From Pyrocephalus nanus (Eukaryota > Chordata > Aves > Passeriformes > Tyrannidae), in the NCBI GenBank assembly GCA_038380795.1, contig CM076271.1:17685001-17749000 (forward strand): a DNA stretch of 64,000 nucleotides. The letters are read 5' to 3'. Positions 26,001 through 37,450 of the stretch are shown here, in pieces; the stretch's first letter is position 1; each line of letters opens with the position of its first letter. The translations under genes and the position numbers were made by a program. The notes under the pieces were generated by a model. That model was not told where the DNA came from. It did no database searches and saw nothing but the letters and a program-made list of their open reading frames with translations.

Positions 26001-27755
26001 AGATCATGTATTGCACAAAAATTAACTTCACTTTTAAGAACTGGTTGCTGTTGTCTGTTTTTTCCTAATTAAAGTGAGTCGGGTCAGAAACACGCACTCC
26101 AATCCAATCCAGAGCACTCAGACCCCCAAATACTCTCAGAGGTCTGAACTCTGGTTTATGATACCTGTTGGGAAGTGGACTGAGTCTGAATACTTTTACT
26201 TACATTGTTGGATCATTTGGGATATTGGGCAAAGCCTTTTCCTGTTGGTCAGGTCCTTACTTCCTACCACCCACCTGCTGCTCTTGCCTGGGAGGGAAGG
26301 GGCAGGAACATGGAGCAGCCTGGGCAGGTGGGATGAGCCAATCCCAGCCACCTACACACAACACATTAGGACTTCAGGGACTTATTTTTTTTAAGGGAGC
26401 CCCTCTCGTGTACATTGGTCACCTGGAATTAGCAAAATAGAGTCCTGAATAAAAGATAACCAATGCAGGCTTTCTTTGAAAATATCATATTAGGGAAAAA
26501 TGCAATGAAGAGAGTGCTTTTTGCATTAATGTGTCCTTCCCAGATGGGAAGAGCAGCTTAGTGCCCCATACTGACAGTATTTGGGGATGACTTTTTTTCT
26601 ACACTCAGGTTACCCATAAGACAGGAATTTGGGAGCCAGCCTATCATTAATATGCATATCTAGGAGAGTTGTGCCTCAGCAAAAGTGTCTGGGACATATT
26701 TTAGCACATCAGAGCTTTGAATTGAAGATGCTTACACAGAAATACACAGATGGGTATCGGTGCAAGATGGAAACACTTCAAAATATATGTGGTGCTTGCA
26801 GCAAACCCTGCCTCGCTGATCCTTCCCTCCCTGGAAGTGCTTGTAAAAGTCCTTGGGGCAATATGGATTATTCTGTGCTCGTGGGAGGGGAAGGGGATGC
26901 AATTAAAGCATAAAATCACATCTTCTGTAAGGAGTGGGCTGTTGGGTTTCTGCAAAGCCTCATCCCAAAGCAGAGCTCAGCCTGGCACAAGTGGGGTTGC
27001 AGCATGCTCCAGAGCTGCTCTGGGTTATTTCTGGGCTCTCTGCAAAAGCCAGACTGATCAGCTGCATTTATAAGATGATTACCCTCGGAATCACTGTGTG
27101 CAAATCACTCACTGAGGGTCGGGTCTGCCCTGCTCACGTGGCAGCCAGCAGAAAGGGGCTGAAATAAGATGTGCAAGCAAAAATAGGTGGGAGAGGGTTT
27201 CCCCCTGTTCTCCCCTGCCCTCAGCAGCCTGTGTGCTAAAAGCAAGCCAGCCTCATCTACAAAAGCCTGAGGGAAATGAGCAGCTGAGCTGTAAGCAGAG
27301 GTAAATGAATCCTTCAGGGAATCAGTCCAACAACTGTGAGCTCCAAGGGGCTGGAAAGCAGCCCAAGAGGGTGGCAGATCCCACGCTCGCTCCAAGCACA
27401 CACATGCTCTTATGGCCCCGGAGAAAGTTTAATTTGTTGCAACTGTTTCAACAAAGCCAAAGCCCCGGTAATGCTGTTACACACTGAAATCACTCAGTGG
27501 GAAACTGCGCGGAGCAGAAAATGCTGCGGGCGCAGAGGAGCTCCTCGGCTTTCATCAGGCACCCAGGCCAGCCTTGGCACCTGGGCTTTGTAAGGGAGAA
27601 GCATGGAAAGCCTCCAAAAACCACTAAACCACCCCAAAGCAATTACAAAATATGTCTTGCCAAAGCAGTTTCTTAATTTAGTCAGGGGGTTTGAAGGGGT
27701 AAGAGGAGATGGAGAAACTCCACAGAATGTCCTGGAGGGTGTTTAAAGGAAAGAG
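23075..27755. other. Non-coding DNA flanking a CpG island
   Basis: Apart from the CpG island at 24.57-24.97 kb this interval is unique sequence without recognised repeats. An A8T10 tract lies near 23.7 kb. Open frames of up to 174 codons coincide with the island or overlap each other on both strands, and none resembles a known protein. Confidence 0.65.
24570..24965. promoter_or_regulatory. CpG island
   Basis: This interval of about 400 bases is GC-rich and dense in undepleted CpG (for example CCGGAGCGCTGCC, CCGCCCGCGCCGC, CTTCGGCGGCAG, GGAGGCGATCGG, GAGCGTGG), unlike the CpG-poor flanks. In vertebrates such islands usually mark promoters or developmental regulatory elements. The reverse strand is open for 174 codons across it, but GC-rich DNA has few stop codons and the predicted protein, rich in Ala, Gly, Arg and Ser, has no recognisable domain. 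The direction of any transcription cannot be told from the sequence. Confidence 0.7.
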
Positions 27756-27758
27756 GTT

Positions 27759-27957
27759 AGAATCACAGAAACACAGAATATTCTGAGTTGGAAGGGACCC
27801 ACAAGGATCATCAAGTCCAACTCCTGGGCCTGCACAGAACACTCCAACAGTCCCACTACGTCCCTGAGAGCATTGTCCAAACACTCCCTGAGCTCTGCCA
27901 CCCTGGGGAGACTGTTCAGTGCCCCACCACCCTCTGGGGGGAAGAACCTGATACCCC
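27759..27957 (-). mobile_element. CR1 LINE fragment of a second subfamily
   Basis: The + strand reads AATCACAGAAACACAGAATA, TTCTGAGTTGGAAGGGACCC, ACAAGGATCATCAAGTCCAA, CTCCTGGGCCTGCACAGAAC and, at the far end, CACCACCCTCTGGGGGGAAG. This is the antisense 3' end of the CR1 type with the 'TTCTGAGTTGGAAGGGACCCACAAGG' block, which differs from the 'GGTTTGGGTTGGAA' type elsewhere in the window. The doubled CACAGAA motif at the left is the remnant of the 3'-terminal short repeat of CR1. By eye it is less eroded than the copies near 22.9 and 44.1 kb, which suggests a younger insertion. Confidence 0.93.
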
Positions 27958-29363
27958 TGCCCAAAACATTTTTAGTGGAGAGCTGATGCTAAATGTATTT
28001 TTAGGCCAAAGAATGAGGTTTCCACAAGGACAAAGAGGTACTTTTTGTCAGTCACTCCCTCTGACATCAAGGTTCAAGCAAACTTCCTGAAGTTTCTTTA
28101 CACCCACTCCTCATCATTGTCACCCATGCCACAGGCAGAGGCATCCACACCATCCACAGGGAAACATGTTTGGGCTGGCAGGACCTCAAGAGCTGCTCTC
28201 TTCCCTTCTCCTCCTACAGCCATGCAGCCTTTCTGCCCAGCCAAATCACCCCATCCTGCTGATGTTTCCCATCTGGTTCCTGCCCAGTCTGTCAAGTTGC
28301 CCCATTTGTATCTGCTCAGATGACAACTCTCCACCCTTCAATATCAGGCACTGCCTGGACATAGGGTTAATTCTCACCAGGTTGTTCTGCTGCATGCTCT
28401 GGACACAGATGCAGTTGTCTGGACCAAGTTTAAATCACACTTTCTGCCTTATTCCAGCCAGGAGAATTTCTTACACCAGCCTTGTTGCCAAGATCTTCGT
28501 GTATCTCAGCTCCAGCTAGAAGAGTTCATTGGACCAGGACTTTTTGAAGGGACCAGAGGAACTTCAGCACACTCTTGTCATCCCCAGCATCCATCCCTCT
28601 CCCCTCTCCTTGCGTCACATCCTCAGCCAGGCTGATTCAGCCATAAGCAGGACACATGGTGAATCACACCAGGAGCTGCTGCAAGCTAAAAATAACCCCA
28701 TGGGGTGTTTTTTTTTTTGTTCTCAGGTTGTTATTCCTAAGCTGCTCACTTCCCCTGCCTAGGTCACCATGAAGCTCCTCACAATGTCCCCCCAGCACTG
28801 GGGACAGGACCACCTCCAGCAGTCAAAAGGGGGGGGTCAGGGCTGCCCACCACCACTAAAAGTGAAGTTCAGGCTTCAGAGACCTGCCAGAGCTTCCACT
28901 TACAGCTCTAGCTGTCAGAATTTGGAGCAGGCTTTGGTGCACACCTCGATTACAGGGTGTCACAGCCAGCACAGTGTCAACAGCAGCACCAGTGCCAGCC
29001 AGGTAACCAGTCTTCCCAAACCCCAGCGCTGTGTCAGGGGTGTGTGTCAACACCTATTCTGTTTGTTTCTGTACTTTGCTCCTCTTTCAGCTGGCAAAAG
29101 CTGCTGCCTCAATAGGTAGCACTTCAGCCAAGAAAAATAAGCATTACCTTACATTCCCAGGCTTGTTTGTCATTAACACGATGCTCTGCTCTAACTGGGA
29201 GGCTGCATTATGCATCATGCTGCCTACTTTCAAATAATAAGCTACATGTGTAAATAGGCTCCTCTATTTCGAGATGAATAGCTAACAAATGAGCAAACAA
29301 AAACTCCACAGCCCGCCACGCTCCTGTTCAGCTGACGCAATGGATGCCTTTATGCCTCCCGAA

Positions 29364-29396
29364 GGTGATGCATCCATCACGCTCACAGCGTGAGCG
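29364..29396. repeat. Two abutting inverted repeats
   Basis: The first pair is GTGATG (29365-29370) and CATCAC (29375-29380) around CATC. The second is CGCTCAC (29380-29386) and GTGAGCG (29390-29396) around AGC. The two share position 29380. They lie in a unique, moderately CpG-containing segment of about 29.28-29.6 kb, which might be a conserved regulatory element. No function can be assigned. Confidence 0.85.
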
Positions 29397-31554
29397 GCTT
29401 CTGCTTCGCTGTCAAAATCCAAATGCCCTGGCCCTGGATGCAGCCGGCACTCGTGTGGTGGAGGGCCAGGCTGGCACTGCCAGCTCGTCTGTGAGTCTCG
29501 GGCCTAAAATTGATGTGCTACTCACTCCTGCTACATCATCATTATCACAGTTGCTGTGGAGGGCGGAGATGGATTCAGCTGTGCGAGGCGCATCTCCTCA
29601 CACCAGGAAGGAAGGGTAGGGTGTTGGGGGAGTGTTTAATCCAAGCAGGGGTCCCGTGGGACACCCCAGCTCTGGGTTAGACCATTGCAGCACTCATGTA
29701 ATGAGCCTGTAAGAATTTCTGAGCACTCTCCTGCTGCACAGCTTTCCCCGCTCTATCAAACCCTCTGCAAATGGTGTTTCCTTCATCACAGCTCGAACTC
29801 CTTTTGTATTCCTTAATTTTCTTCCATAGTCTGTATTATTATCTATCGCAAAAAGAGTTATTTAAGAACCTTTGGACTATAATGGGCTTGGCATTACAGG
29901 AAAATAAAGCAGCTCTCCAGGAAACTCGTGCTGATTTCAGCCTTCCCATTTACGCTGTGATGCATCACACTGTGCTCTAATGTCTCACTAATCTGCAGCT
30001 CAATCTGCTGTTAAACAGGCTCATGATGCAGAAGCCGCTCACTAAGGTTGCTTGATATTCATCTGTTGATTGAATCATTTGCTTCTTGTGATTTGCAAAT
30101 GCGCCAAAGAGCCAGAAGCCCTTTTTCTTCTAGAAAAGTTAATTGGATCAGCATCCTGCGCTGGCAGGTGGCACCCTGCTCCTAATCCAGACTTCCACTG
30201 ATTCCAGTAAGGCAGAGGGGCCACCCAGCAGGACAGGGTTCTGGGACAGAGGATGCAATGAGGACAAATTCCCCAAGAGACCATTTTCTGCGAGAATTAA
30301 CCACCAGGCAGCCCATGTGGAGATGCTTCTGCCCTGGAGTGATGCCCCATTCCTTCAGCCTCATCACAGCATGGGTACGCCATGGCAGGGCTGCCACCAA
30401 CAAACATTGCATCTGTCAGACATTCCGTGTGATTTACCCCTCCACACTTCCACCTTTCTCATATTTTGGGAGCTGAGCATTGCCAGCAGCTCCTTTGGAC
30501 ACACCCCACTCAGTTATTCACAGGTACAACTACTCCTTCATAGCCTGTAAATGAAGACCCTCAGCACCACTTGGTTTTAGCTGTTTTTTAACACTCCAGC
30601 ATGCCAAACACCATTTGATATCTTCCTCAATAATTAAGTGGTCAGTGCCATTGACAAAGAAGCGCTGAATGACATTTCTCTAAGGTTTCCAAACAGCTGA
30701 GGTCCCAAGCAAGGACATACCAGGCACCAGGGCAGCAGGGCTGTGATTATGTGGCTGTAAATAACACCTCAGAATATATGGTTTATTGTGGTGATAACAC
30801 ACATTTTGTAGGTTACATAAATTGGAGCAATCCTGCTGACAGAGGAAAAATAGTGGTGTGTGATGGTTTCCTCCGGTTGCTAGGAAATAGAGTTAGTGCT
30901 CGGGTCCTTGCATGCCTCGGTGCACACCCGTGACAGATGATGGATTCGGCACATGTGTGGAGCCCAGGCTGTTAGCAAGCCCTGACTGAGGGGAAAGCAG
31001 CGACGCAGTGACAGCAAGATCCATTTAACCAAAATATATGCATTTTTCATTAAGAGAACAACATTTGTTTGCCCAAGGCATTTAGGGGAACGTAAGCAAA
31101 GAATAAAGTCGGATCTAAAGAGACAGGTGGTCTGTGCAGGCAAACCCAGACCGGCTAGGCAGATGCACGGGATGGGCTGTGTGAAGGGTTTTAACACCTG
31201 CCCAAAGCCCTGATGTGAACGAGCTGTGATTTTTCAAAAATGGTCTTTAATATCACTCTAAACCCACAGAGTCCAAAGGCCCAGAGCTGACCTCTGCCCT
31301 GTGGTCTCCTCCCTGCCCCAGGGGTTTGGTGCAGCTGTGAGGCAGGTCCCTTCCCCTCCCCTGGGTACATGGGGTTGTGTTCCCTTGCATCGAGGAGCTC
31401 AGCCTGATTCCTGCTTCTGTAAATGTTTGCTAAAGCAAATTGCAGTTTGTTCTATTGGTCTCATGCTCCAATTTGCTCGAAATAGCACAGCACTTGGTCA
31501 AAGGGCATGGAAGGTGGCCAGGACCACCTGCTTTGAATACATGTATGCATAAAT

Positions 31555-31578
31555 ACACACACACAGACACACACACAG
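31555..31578. repeat. (AC)n microsatellite
   Basis: Two runs of five AC units, each followed by a single AG. This is an imperfect dinucleotide repeat. Confidence 0.93.
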
Positions 31579-33477
31579 TTAGGTCAGCTCATCTCTTCCC
31601 CTCCCTCAAGGCAGGCACAGCTCTACCAACACATCCCCAGGTGCACCTCTAACCTGCCTTTCACAAAGCTGAATCATATAGACAATGCTAAAGCACACAC
31701 CTTAAAATAAACAAAACAACTGGCACGATTACAGCTATGCCCTGGCCACAGACAGGGGATTTCATCCCCAGCCAAGGGAGCTGACCTGACTTCTGGTGTC
31801 ATTGTTACTGCTTATGTTACAGTGTTGTCCCATCAGGATCTTTCTGTGCCCGCAGCTGCTCCCACAGGCACAGTACTGGCCAAAATGAATCTAATTTGCT
31901 TTTCAGAGTGATTAAATTCCCCTAAGAGTTGCTCCTAGAGTGAGCTAGTGTCTCTGTGCTGCTCTCACCAAAGCAAACAGGACATCCTCTGCCAAACTCA
32001 GCAAAGCAAGGTCAGAGGAAATAAAATTGGGTTAGCAGGGTTGCAGACTCCTTCATTCCTGTAATTAACTATTTGGCACAGATTGATGGCCTTTTCTTTA
32101 GGAGATTCCTAGGGATTTGCAGGAGTGCAGTCACACAGGTGGTGTTCTTTACTGCAAAAGTCCTTTTTTTTTTTTGATAACTCTACACTGGGCACTGCCC
32201 CATTTGCAGGATACAGCTAAACCCTGAGTTTGGGCTGGGCTGAAGTCAGAGGATGGTTTAAATGCTCTCTGCCCCACCTCTGAAGGGTTTCTCTAGCTCA
32301 TCCCCAACCAGCACAGGAGTGAGATCTCCTGAGCTCAGTGTTGGACTGAGGACAACAGCCCAGCCTGTTGTCCCAGTGGAAGACAAAAGCAGAGCTCACT
32401 TTTATACTCCGATAAAAAGGTAATTTAATCCCAGCAGCACAAAACACTTCCCAAAGCCTTTGAAAAGCCTGCTAATCCTTGATCTGCCTTCAAATCTTGA
32501 AATTCTCCTGAAGAATGAAGGGTGCTTTGTCTTTTGAGTGCCTCTACACTTAATGAGGTTATTAAGGCATATTAGGGTGCAGAGAAGAACATTCTCTCCT
32601 GGCTTTGGCACAATAGAATTTAGGGCTTTTTTCTCCTTTAATCCAAGACCTCCTGCTCTGCTGCTGATGGCCCCCACCCCACAGTGCTATGAGTTTGTCC
32701 CAGATGTTGACAGAGACGGCCATTGCTTCTCTCTGCTATCAATTGAGAGCTCCCTGATCCAACTCTGACACTGTGGTTTTGTTTCCAAATGTTCAGATGT
32801 TTCTGAAAAGCACACTGAGCCTTTTCCTATAGGACTGGAAGACTAAAGAGCTCCATGGACCTACACATTTATCCTGGGGTTTATCAGATGACATTAAGAT
32901 TTATTTCATTTTTATTTTGAGCAGAAATCATTCTGTTTGCACAGAGGGCACAGTGGGTTTGTGTATGGACATGCATCAACCCAGCAGCCCTAAAGCCTCC
33001 AGCAAAGCAAGGTCACCTCTTTTAACACAGAAGGAAGCAAGGATCTGACTCACTCCCAGCATCAGGACAGGAGGACAACGCAGATCCACGTTTCTGGCCT
33101 GCCTCCATTTCCCAGCACAGCCATATGGGAAAGGGAACGTGCTTAAATAGCTGGGAGCTCGAAGCAAGGTTTTGCTTTCAGCTGAAGTGAGACATATCAT
33201 TTCCCCAGGATGCACTATTAAAGAAGGAAACCTTTGCCAATGTTATGCTTCGTAATGCAATGATTTTCATAACAGCCCAACATGGTTCACCAGCATGTGA
33301 TCTGGCATGGGATCAGCTTTCCCTTAAACCATCCGAACGGGCTACGAGAAGTGGGAGAGAGAACAGACACAGTATCTGGTTGGGTGTTCAAGCCATCCCT
33401 GCAGCAGCCTCAGTGCAACTCAGCCCACATTGACTCACACCTGGCTCAGAGAGAAACTCAGATGCAGCACTGCTGGG

Positions 33478-33536
33478 TTAGTGGTTGGACTCGATGACCT
33501 TTGAGGTCTTTTCTGGCCCTAATGATTCTACGATCC
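33478..33536 (+). mobile_element. CR1 LINE 3'-terminal fragment, sense orientation
   Basis: The + strand reads GTGGTTGGACTCGATGACCT, TTGAGGTCTTTTCTGGCCCT and AATGATTCTACGAT. This matches the sense 3' end of CR1 (usual form: GGTTGGACT.GATGATCTTT, GAGGTC, CCAACC, ATGATTCTATGAT). It is the only copy in the window in this orientation. Only about 60 bases are recognisable, so this is a very short 5'-truncated insertion or the remains of an older one. Confidence 0.85.
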
Positions 33537-33922
33537 CATTACTGCCTATGCAAGCTCAGCTCAGCATGCCACCCACAGTGCTGTGGGTGGAGGGGGCACC
33601 CCTCTAGCAAGCCTGGGACCCCCATATCAGTAGGATTTGCATAATTTTCAGCAAGAAGCTTGACACCCCAGGCACTTCTCTCCATTTACAACAACCACAG
33701 TTAAATAGCTACCTAGCATCACCTGGAGATTCAGGCTAACGGCCTTAAATAACTTCACCATTAAGAAGGAAAAAAAGGACTGCAATGCAGACCCCTGCAG
33801 AGCCAGGTCCCCTTGGTGGACCCCTCTAAGCATTCTGCCAGAGCTGCTAAGAAGCAGGTCAGAGGTGCCATCACATCAGCATCTTTCCACAGGCAAAGGC
33901 CATTTGGGATGTTATTATGCAC

Positions 33923-33923
<1 letters not shown>

Positions 33924-33965
<42 letters not shown>
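33924..33965. repeat. A42 homopolymer
   Basis: Forty-two consecutive A follow ATGCACC and precede GGAAAATTTCC. There is no AATAAA in the 40 bases before it and no target-site duplication was noticed, so it is not obviously a retroposed mRNA tail. Length is uncertain because long homopolymers are error-prone in assemblies. An apparent poly-lysine reading frame across it is an artefact. Confidence 0.97.
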
Positions 33966-33967
<2 letters not shown>

Positions 33968-34029
33968 AAAATTTCCCCTCTTTTTAAAAAATTTAGCTCA
34001 TTTCAGTGATGTGATTAATAGAGCATCCT

Positions 34030-34245
34030 GCCGGCTGAGACATTAATGGGTGGGGCGGTAAGGTGTGAAACACGGGTGAGAGAGCAGGGAGCAGGGTGTG
34101 TCCCCGGAGCAAACCCTTCTGCAGCGATTCCTGGAGCTGTGTGTGCCCCCGGCTCTGTCGGGGGAGCCGCCGGCAGCCGCAGCCCCTACACACACACAGA
34201 CACTCCTCCACCATTGCTGCTTTTGCTCTGGGATGATGTCGGGGC
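34030..34245. promoter_or_regulatory. Small CpG-rich cluster
   Basis: A locally GC-rich segment contains GGGGCGGT (a GC-box-like site at about 34053), CGGGTGAG, CCCCGGAG, CAGCGATTCC and a CCGCCGGCAGCCGCAG stretch. CGGCTC at 34150-34155 and GAGCCG at 34164-34169 form a short inverted repeat. It is much shorter than a typical CpG island and may be a minor regulatory site or simply GC-rich unique DNA. Confidence 0.35.
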
Positions 34246-34999
34246 AGACAGGAGAGGCAAAACAGCTGTGGGGCTTCCTAGAATCAACCCCTCGCTCCTT
34301 ATCATGGCGCAGGGTTATTTTTAATCTGGATGAGGTCCCCAGCTCGGCTGCATTTTGTATCAGCAAGGGAGGGTGAGGTGGGAACCAGCACCCAGAGGTG
34401 TGAGCTCCAGGGGGAAACATCCTCAGGAGCAAGGCTAAGGGGAGCTGGAGCAAAACCCCAAGATTCTAACCCCAGTCCTTGGCTTTACAAGAGCTGGAGC
34501 GTGCTATGCAACACGGTTTGGCACACAGCCCCATGAAGGCTTGAGCAACTGGGAGACAACATTCCCTGAGGGAATGAGGAGCTTTAACTTTTGTAGCACA
34601 GCAAGCATGCAAGCCCAGGATCTCGAGGGAATAAGGAAGATATGTCATTTCATTGCTGTTCTTGGAACGAAGACAAAAAAGCAAAGGAAAACAAAACAGA
34701 GCACCCCTTGGGATCCATAAAGAGGAAACTAAAAATATGATAAATAGGCTGGATCATTATTTTCTGAAGATGACATATTGCAGCTCATGTTATATATCTA
34801 GATTCCTATTGTCACTAAGGATAAAAACTTTGGCACGAAGTAAGTCAAGGAGAAAAATTTAATTTCTGCCATACCACAAACCAATAAATGCTGGTAAAGA
34901 GCCATCTACTGAAAGCACAAGCCAGAAAATGCAGTCCTACAGGACAGGAGAGGAGAAGGAGAGCACCAGCTCTCCTTGCCGGCAGCTGGCAAAGGGTTA

Positions 35000-35190
35000 A
35001 GCAAAGGTGTAATTCATCACGTTAGCTTGAACTTTAGAAGCTAAGAGAATTACAAGATCAGAAAATAACTGCAAAGGGTGTAAAGATAATCATAAATCCG
35101 AGGGAAATAATACAGGGTAATAAATGCTCAGGAGATTATGCTAAAGCACCTTCTGTTTTTATAATCAAGCAGTAAGAGTGGCTGGGTACC
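35000..35190. promoter_or_regulatory. AT-rich unique segment, possible conserved element
   Basis: The segment has high-complexity AT-rich sequence with GTAATTCATC, GATAATCATAAATC, GGTAATAAATGC and TTATAATCAAGC words and no transposon similarity. Its composition resembles developmental enhancers. Function is unproven. Confidence 0.18.
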
Positions 35191-35737
35191 CACTGCAGCC
35201 GGTTATCTCCTGCAGCGGGGGACACTGTGGCCTGCGTTGGGATTTACCCTTGGAAAACACTCCCAGGGGAATCTGGAGATAAAGCTAAAGAGTGGAAAAC
35301 TGAGTAATATTAAAAATAAATACTGAGAAGGCAGAAAGCCGGGCTCCTTCATGCGGTTTTAGAGGCACAACAGCATAACAAGAGCAGCAGCCGACAGGGA
35401 TGGAAACCCCCTCTTTTAGAGTCGCTTGGCACCAGGCGTGAAATCTTCAATTTCAGATGTTGGGGAGGAACCTATACATTAACACATTGTAACAAGATTC
35501 GACTACCCTGCCGGCTTTCCCAGAAAATAGGGGTCACGAAGCCAGCCTGTACTCAGAGCTGGGGAATTTTTCCTCATTTTCTTCCTGACTCTGCTAAGTC
35601 ATCTTATGGTAAAGTCTCTCTTGGGTTAACTGCTGTTCTGTTAACCCTTGAAACCCTGAAATGAGGCTGGGAAGTTTATGAGCAACCATAAGGTGTTTCT
35701 GCCATCACCCTGCCACCAAACACCTCTCAGTGGTTTA

Positions 35738-35751
35738 TGCACATATGTGCA
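35738..35751. promoter_or_regulatory. Palindromic E-box
   Basis: TGCACATATGTGCA is a perfect 14-base palindrome centred on CATATG, one of the E-box forms bound by basic helix-loop-helix dimers. It is an isolated motif in unique DNA, so its functional weight is low. Confidence 0.3.
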
Positions 35752-37253
35752 AGGACACTCCAGTTCCAGAGGAGCTCGAACATACCAGCACCATGTGCTC
35801 AGCTGCTTACCCAGATGGGAAGCAATAAACTCACAAACCCACATTTTTCTCCTTATTCTGGTGGTTTTGAAGCTTTTCTTTGCATGACCCGTGCATTTCA
35901 GAAACACACACATAGCTAAGTAACCACAAACCCCATTTCTTTGGCTTCCCCAGACACCGTGGGTACAGCAGCAATACCTCCCGTGGGAGATGAGGATGCA
36001 CAGAACACATTCCCCTCACAGGTCTCCCACCCTCAAATGTTTTTCTCCTCACTCAGAACACATAGTTTGACTCCTGTGATGGGAATATGAGAGAACTCAC
36101 AGAATCACCAGCAGGCTCGGTCCATCCTGGGCACACTGCACAGAACTTTCCCTTCTACTTATTAAGGAAAATATTCCCAAGTAACAAAATGCCTTACACC
36201 TTTGTCTTGGAAAAAACAGAGCACTGTTACCCCTGAAGTAAAGGATTTCAGCACAGTTTGGTGGAAAAGAGCAAGGGGGAAGAAAAGATAAATAGCTTCT
36301 TAAAGTAACTCATGTTTTCAGCCCTCTCCTCCTGCACATTTGAACCAGCCCTTATCCCCCTCTGAATCCTGGATTTTATGATGACACATGTTCTACACCA
36401 GGCCCCTTAGCAGGCTCCAAAGAGTCAAATTTAATCTGTTAAGTCTTAAAAACAAACAAAAAAAAACCCTATCCCAAAACCAAACCCAGCATAATACCTG
36501 GATAAATCTTTATAGAACACCAGGGGAATGAAAAGGCAAAGCAAGATGTATATCCCTTCATTTCATAGCAAAAACACAGCCACTATTCACACTGCAGAGT
36601 TTTTCAGAGGAAAAATACTGATCCATCCTTCATTGGAAAAACATGGACCTGCAATTTCCACGGGGGTTCATTTCCAGCACTATGGCCCCATCCTGTCTTG
36701 GAATATTTTTTTTTTCCTTAATTATACCTATAAAATAAAGGTTTGCTCCCTACATAATTGAAAAGGGCACAACTGATAGATATCTATTTCTGGTCGATGA
36801 TCTCACTTTGTTTATGTAGGAAAATTTCCAGAGGGTTCCAGAGACACACACAAAAAGGTACCCAGCTCCCCCAAATTATTCCCAGACTTCTCCAGTCTGA
36901 ACGTATTTATTTGCAATAATGATTGCGGCTTTATGCGAGCAGATGGACAGTCCCTGAGAGGATGATTTGTTTCCCCTCTTTTCTTACTTCATGATGTATT
37001 TTATGATTTCAGCAGGTCAGTGGCTGCCATGTGTTTCTTTCTAATCTGCGAGTGCTTTTCGTTTGCCTCATTCTTGGCAGCCGTCATATTTACCAAAGAG
37101 ATCAGACACGGACAGATGATGGCAGAGATCCAGGCTCCTTGAGAGTTCAGCACTTGGATGTTGGCAGCAAATAAAGATATATGGATTGCTGTTGTTGGTT
37201 CAAACTTACAGGTTTTTTTTTTTCCCTCGTTATATTTCAGTTTGCATGTGCAC

Positions 37254-37296
37254 ATATATATATAGATAAATGTGTGTGTGTGTGTGCTCACACACA
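37254..37296. repeat. (AT)5-(TG)8 compound repeat with inverted arm
   Basis: AT repeats (37254-37263) are followed by GATAAA and then eight TG units (37271-37286). The last four TG units pair perfectly with CACACACA (37289-37296) across a two-base loop. Confidence 0.93.
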
Positions 37297-37392
37297 TGTG
37301 TTTCTAAATTCTCTTTGTAATACCCTCGACCAGATAGAATACAGATGAGCTGTTACACAAAGAACAATAGATGTCAACTGGATTACTACCCA

Positions 37393-37450
37393 CTCCTTTT
37401 TCTCTTTTCTCCTCTTCCTTTTTTTCCCCACCTCTTTTTTTTTTTTTTTT
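37393..37450. repeat. Long pyrimidine tract
   Basis: Fifty-eight bases are pyrimidine except for one A at 37430, ending in T16 and followed by ATAG. It is polypyrimidine simple sequence that also has the shape of a 3' splice acceptor on the + strand. Confidence 0.9.

Larger units (their letters stand above)
27960..33475. other. Unique non-coding DNA, no gene recognised
   Basis: Unique sequence holding the inverted-repeat cluster at 29.36-29.40 kb and an AC microsatellite at 31.56 kb. The longest open frame has 135 codons (30143-30550) and no known domain. I see nothing else in it. Confidence 0.65.

Noticed and set aside
33813..34046. Frame encoding a lysine run
   Set aside because: Artefact of the A42 homopolymer.
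36095..36125. CACAGAATCACCAGC as a possible CR1 end
   Set aside because: The obligatory GGTTGG.AGGGACC block does not follow.
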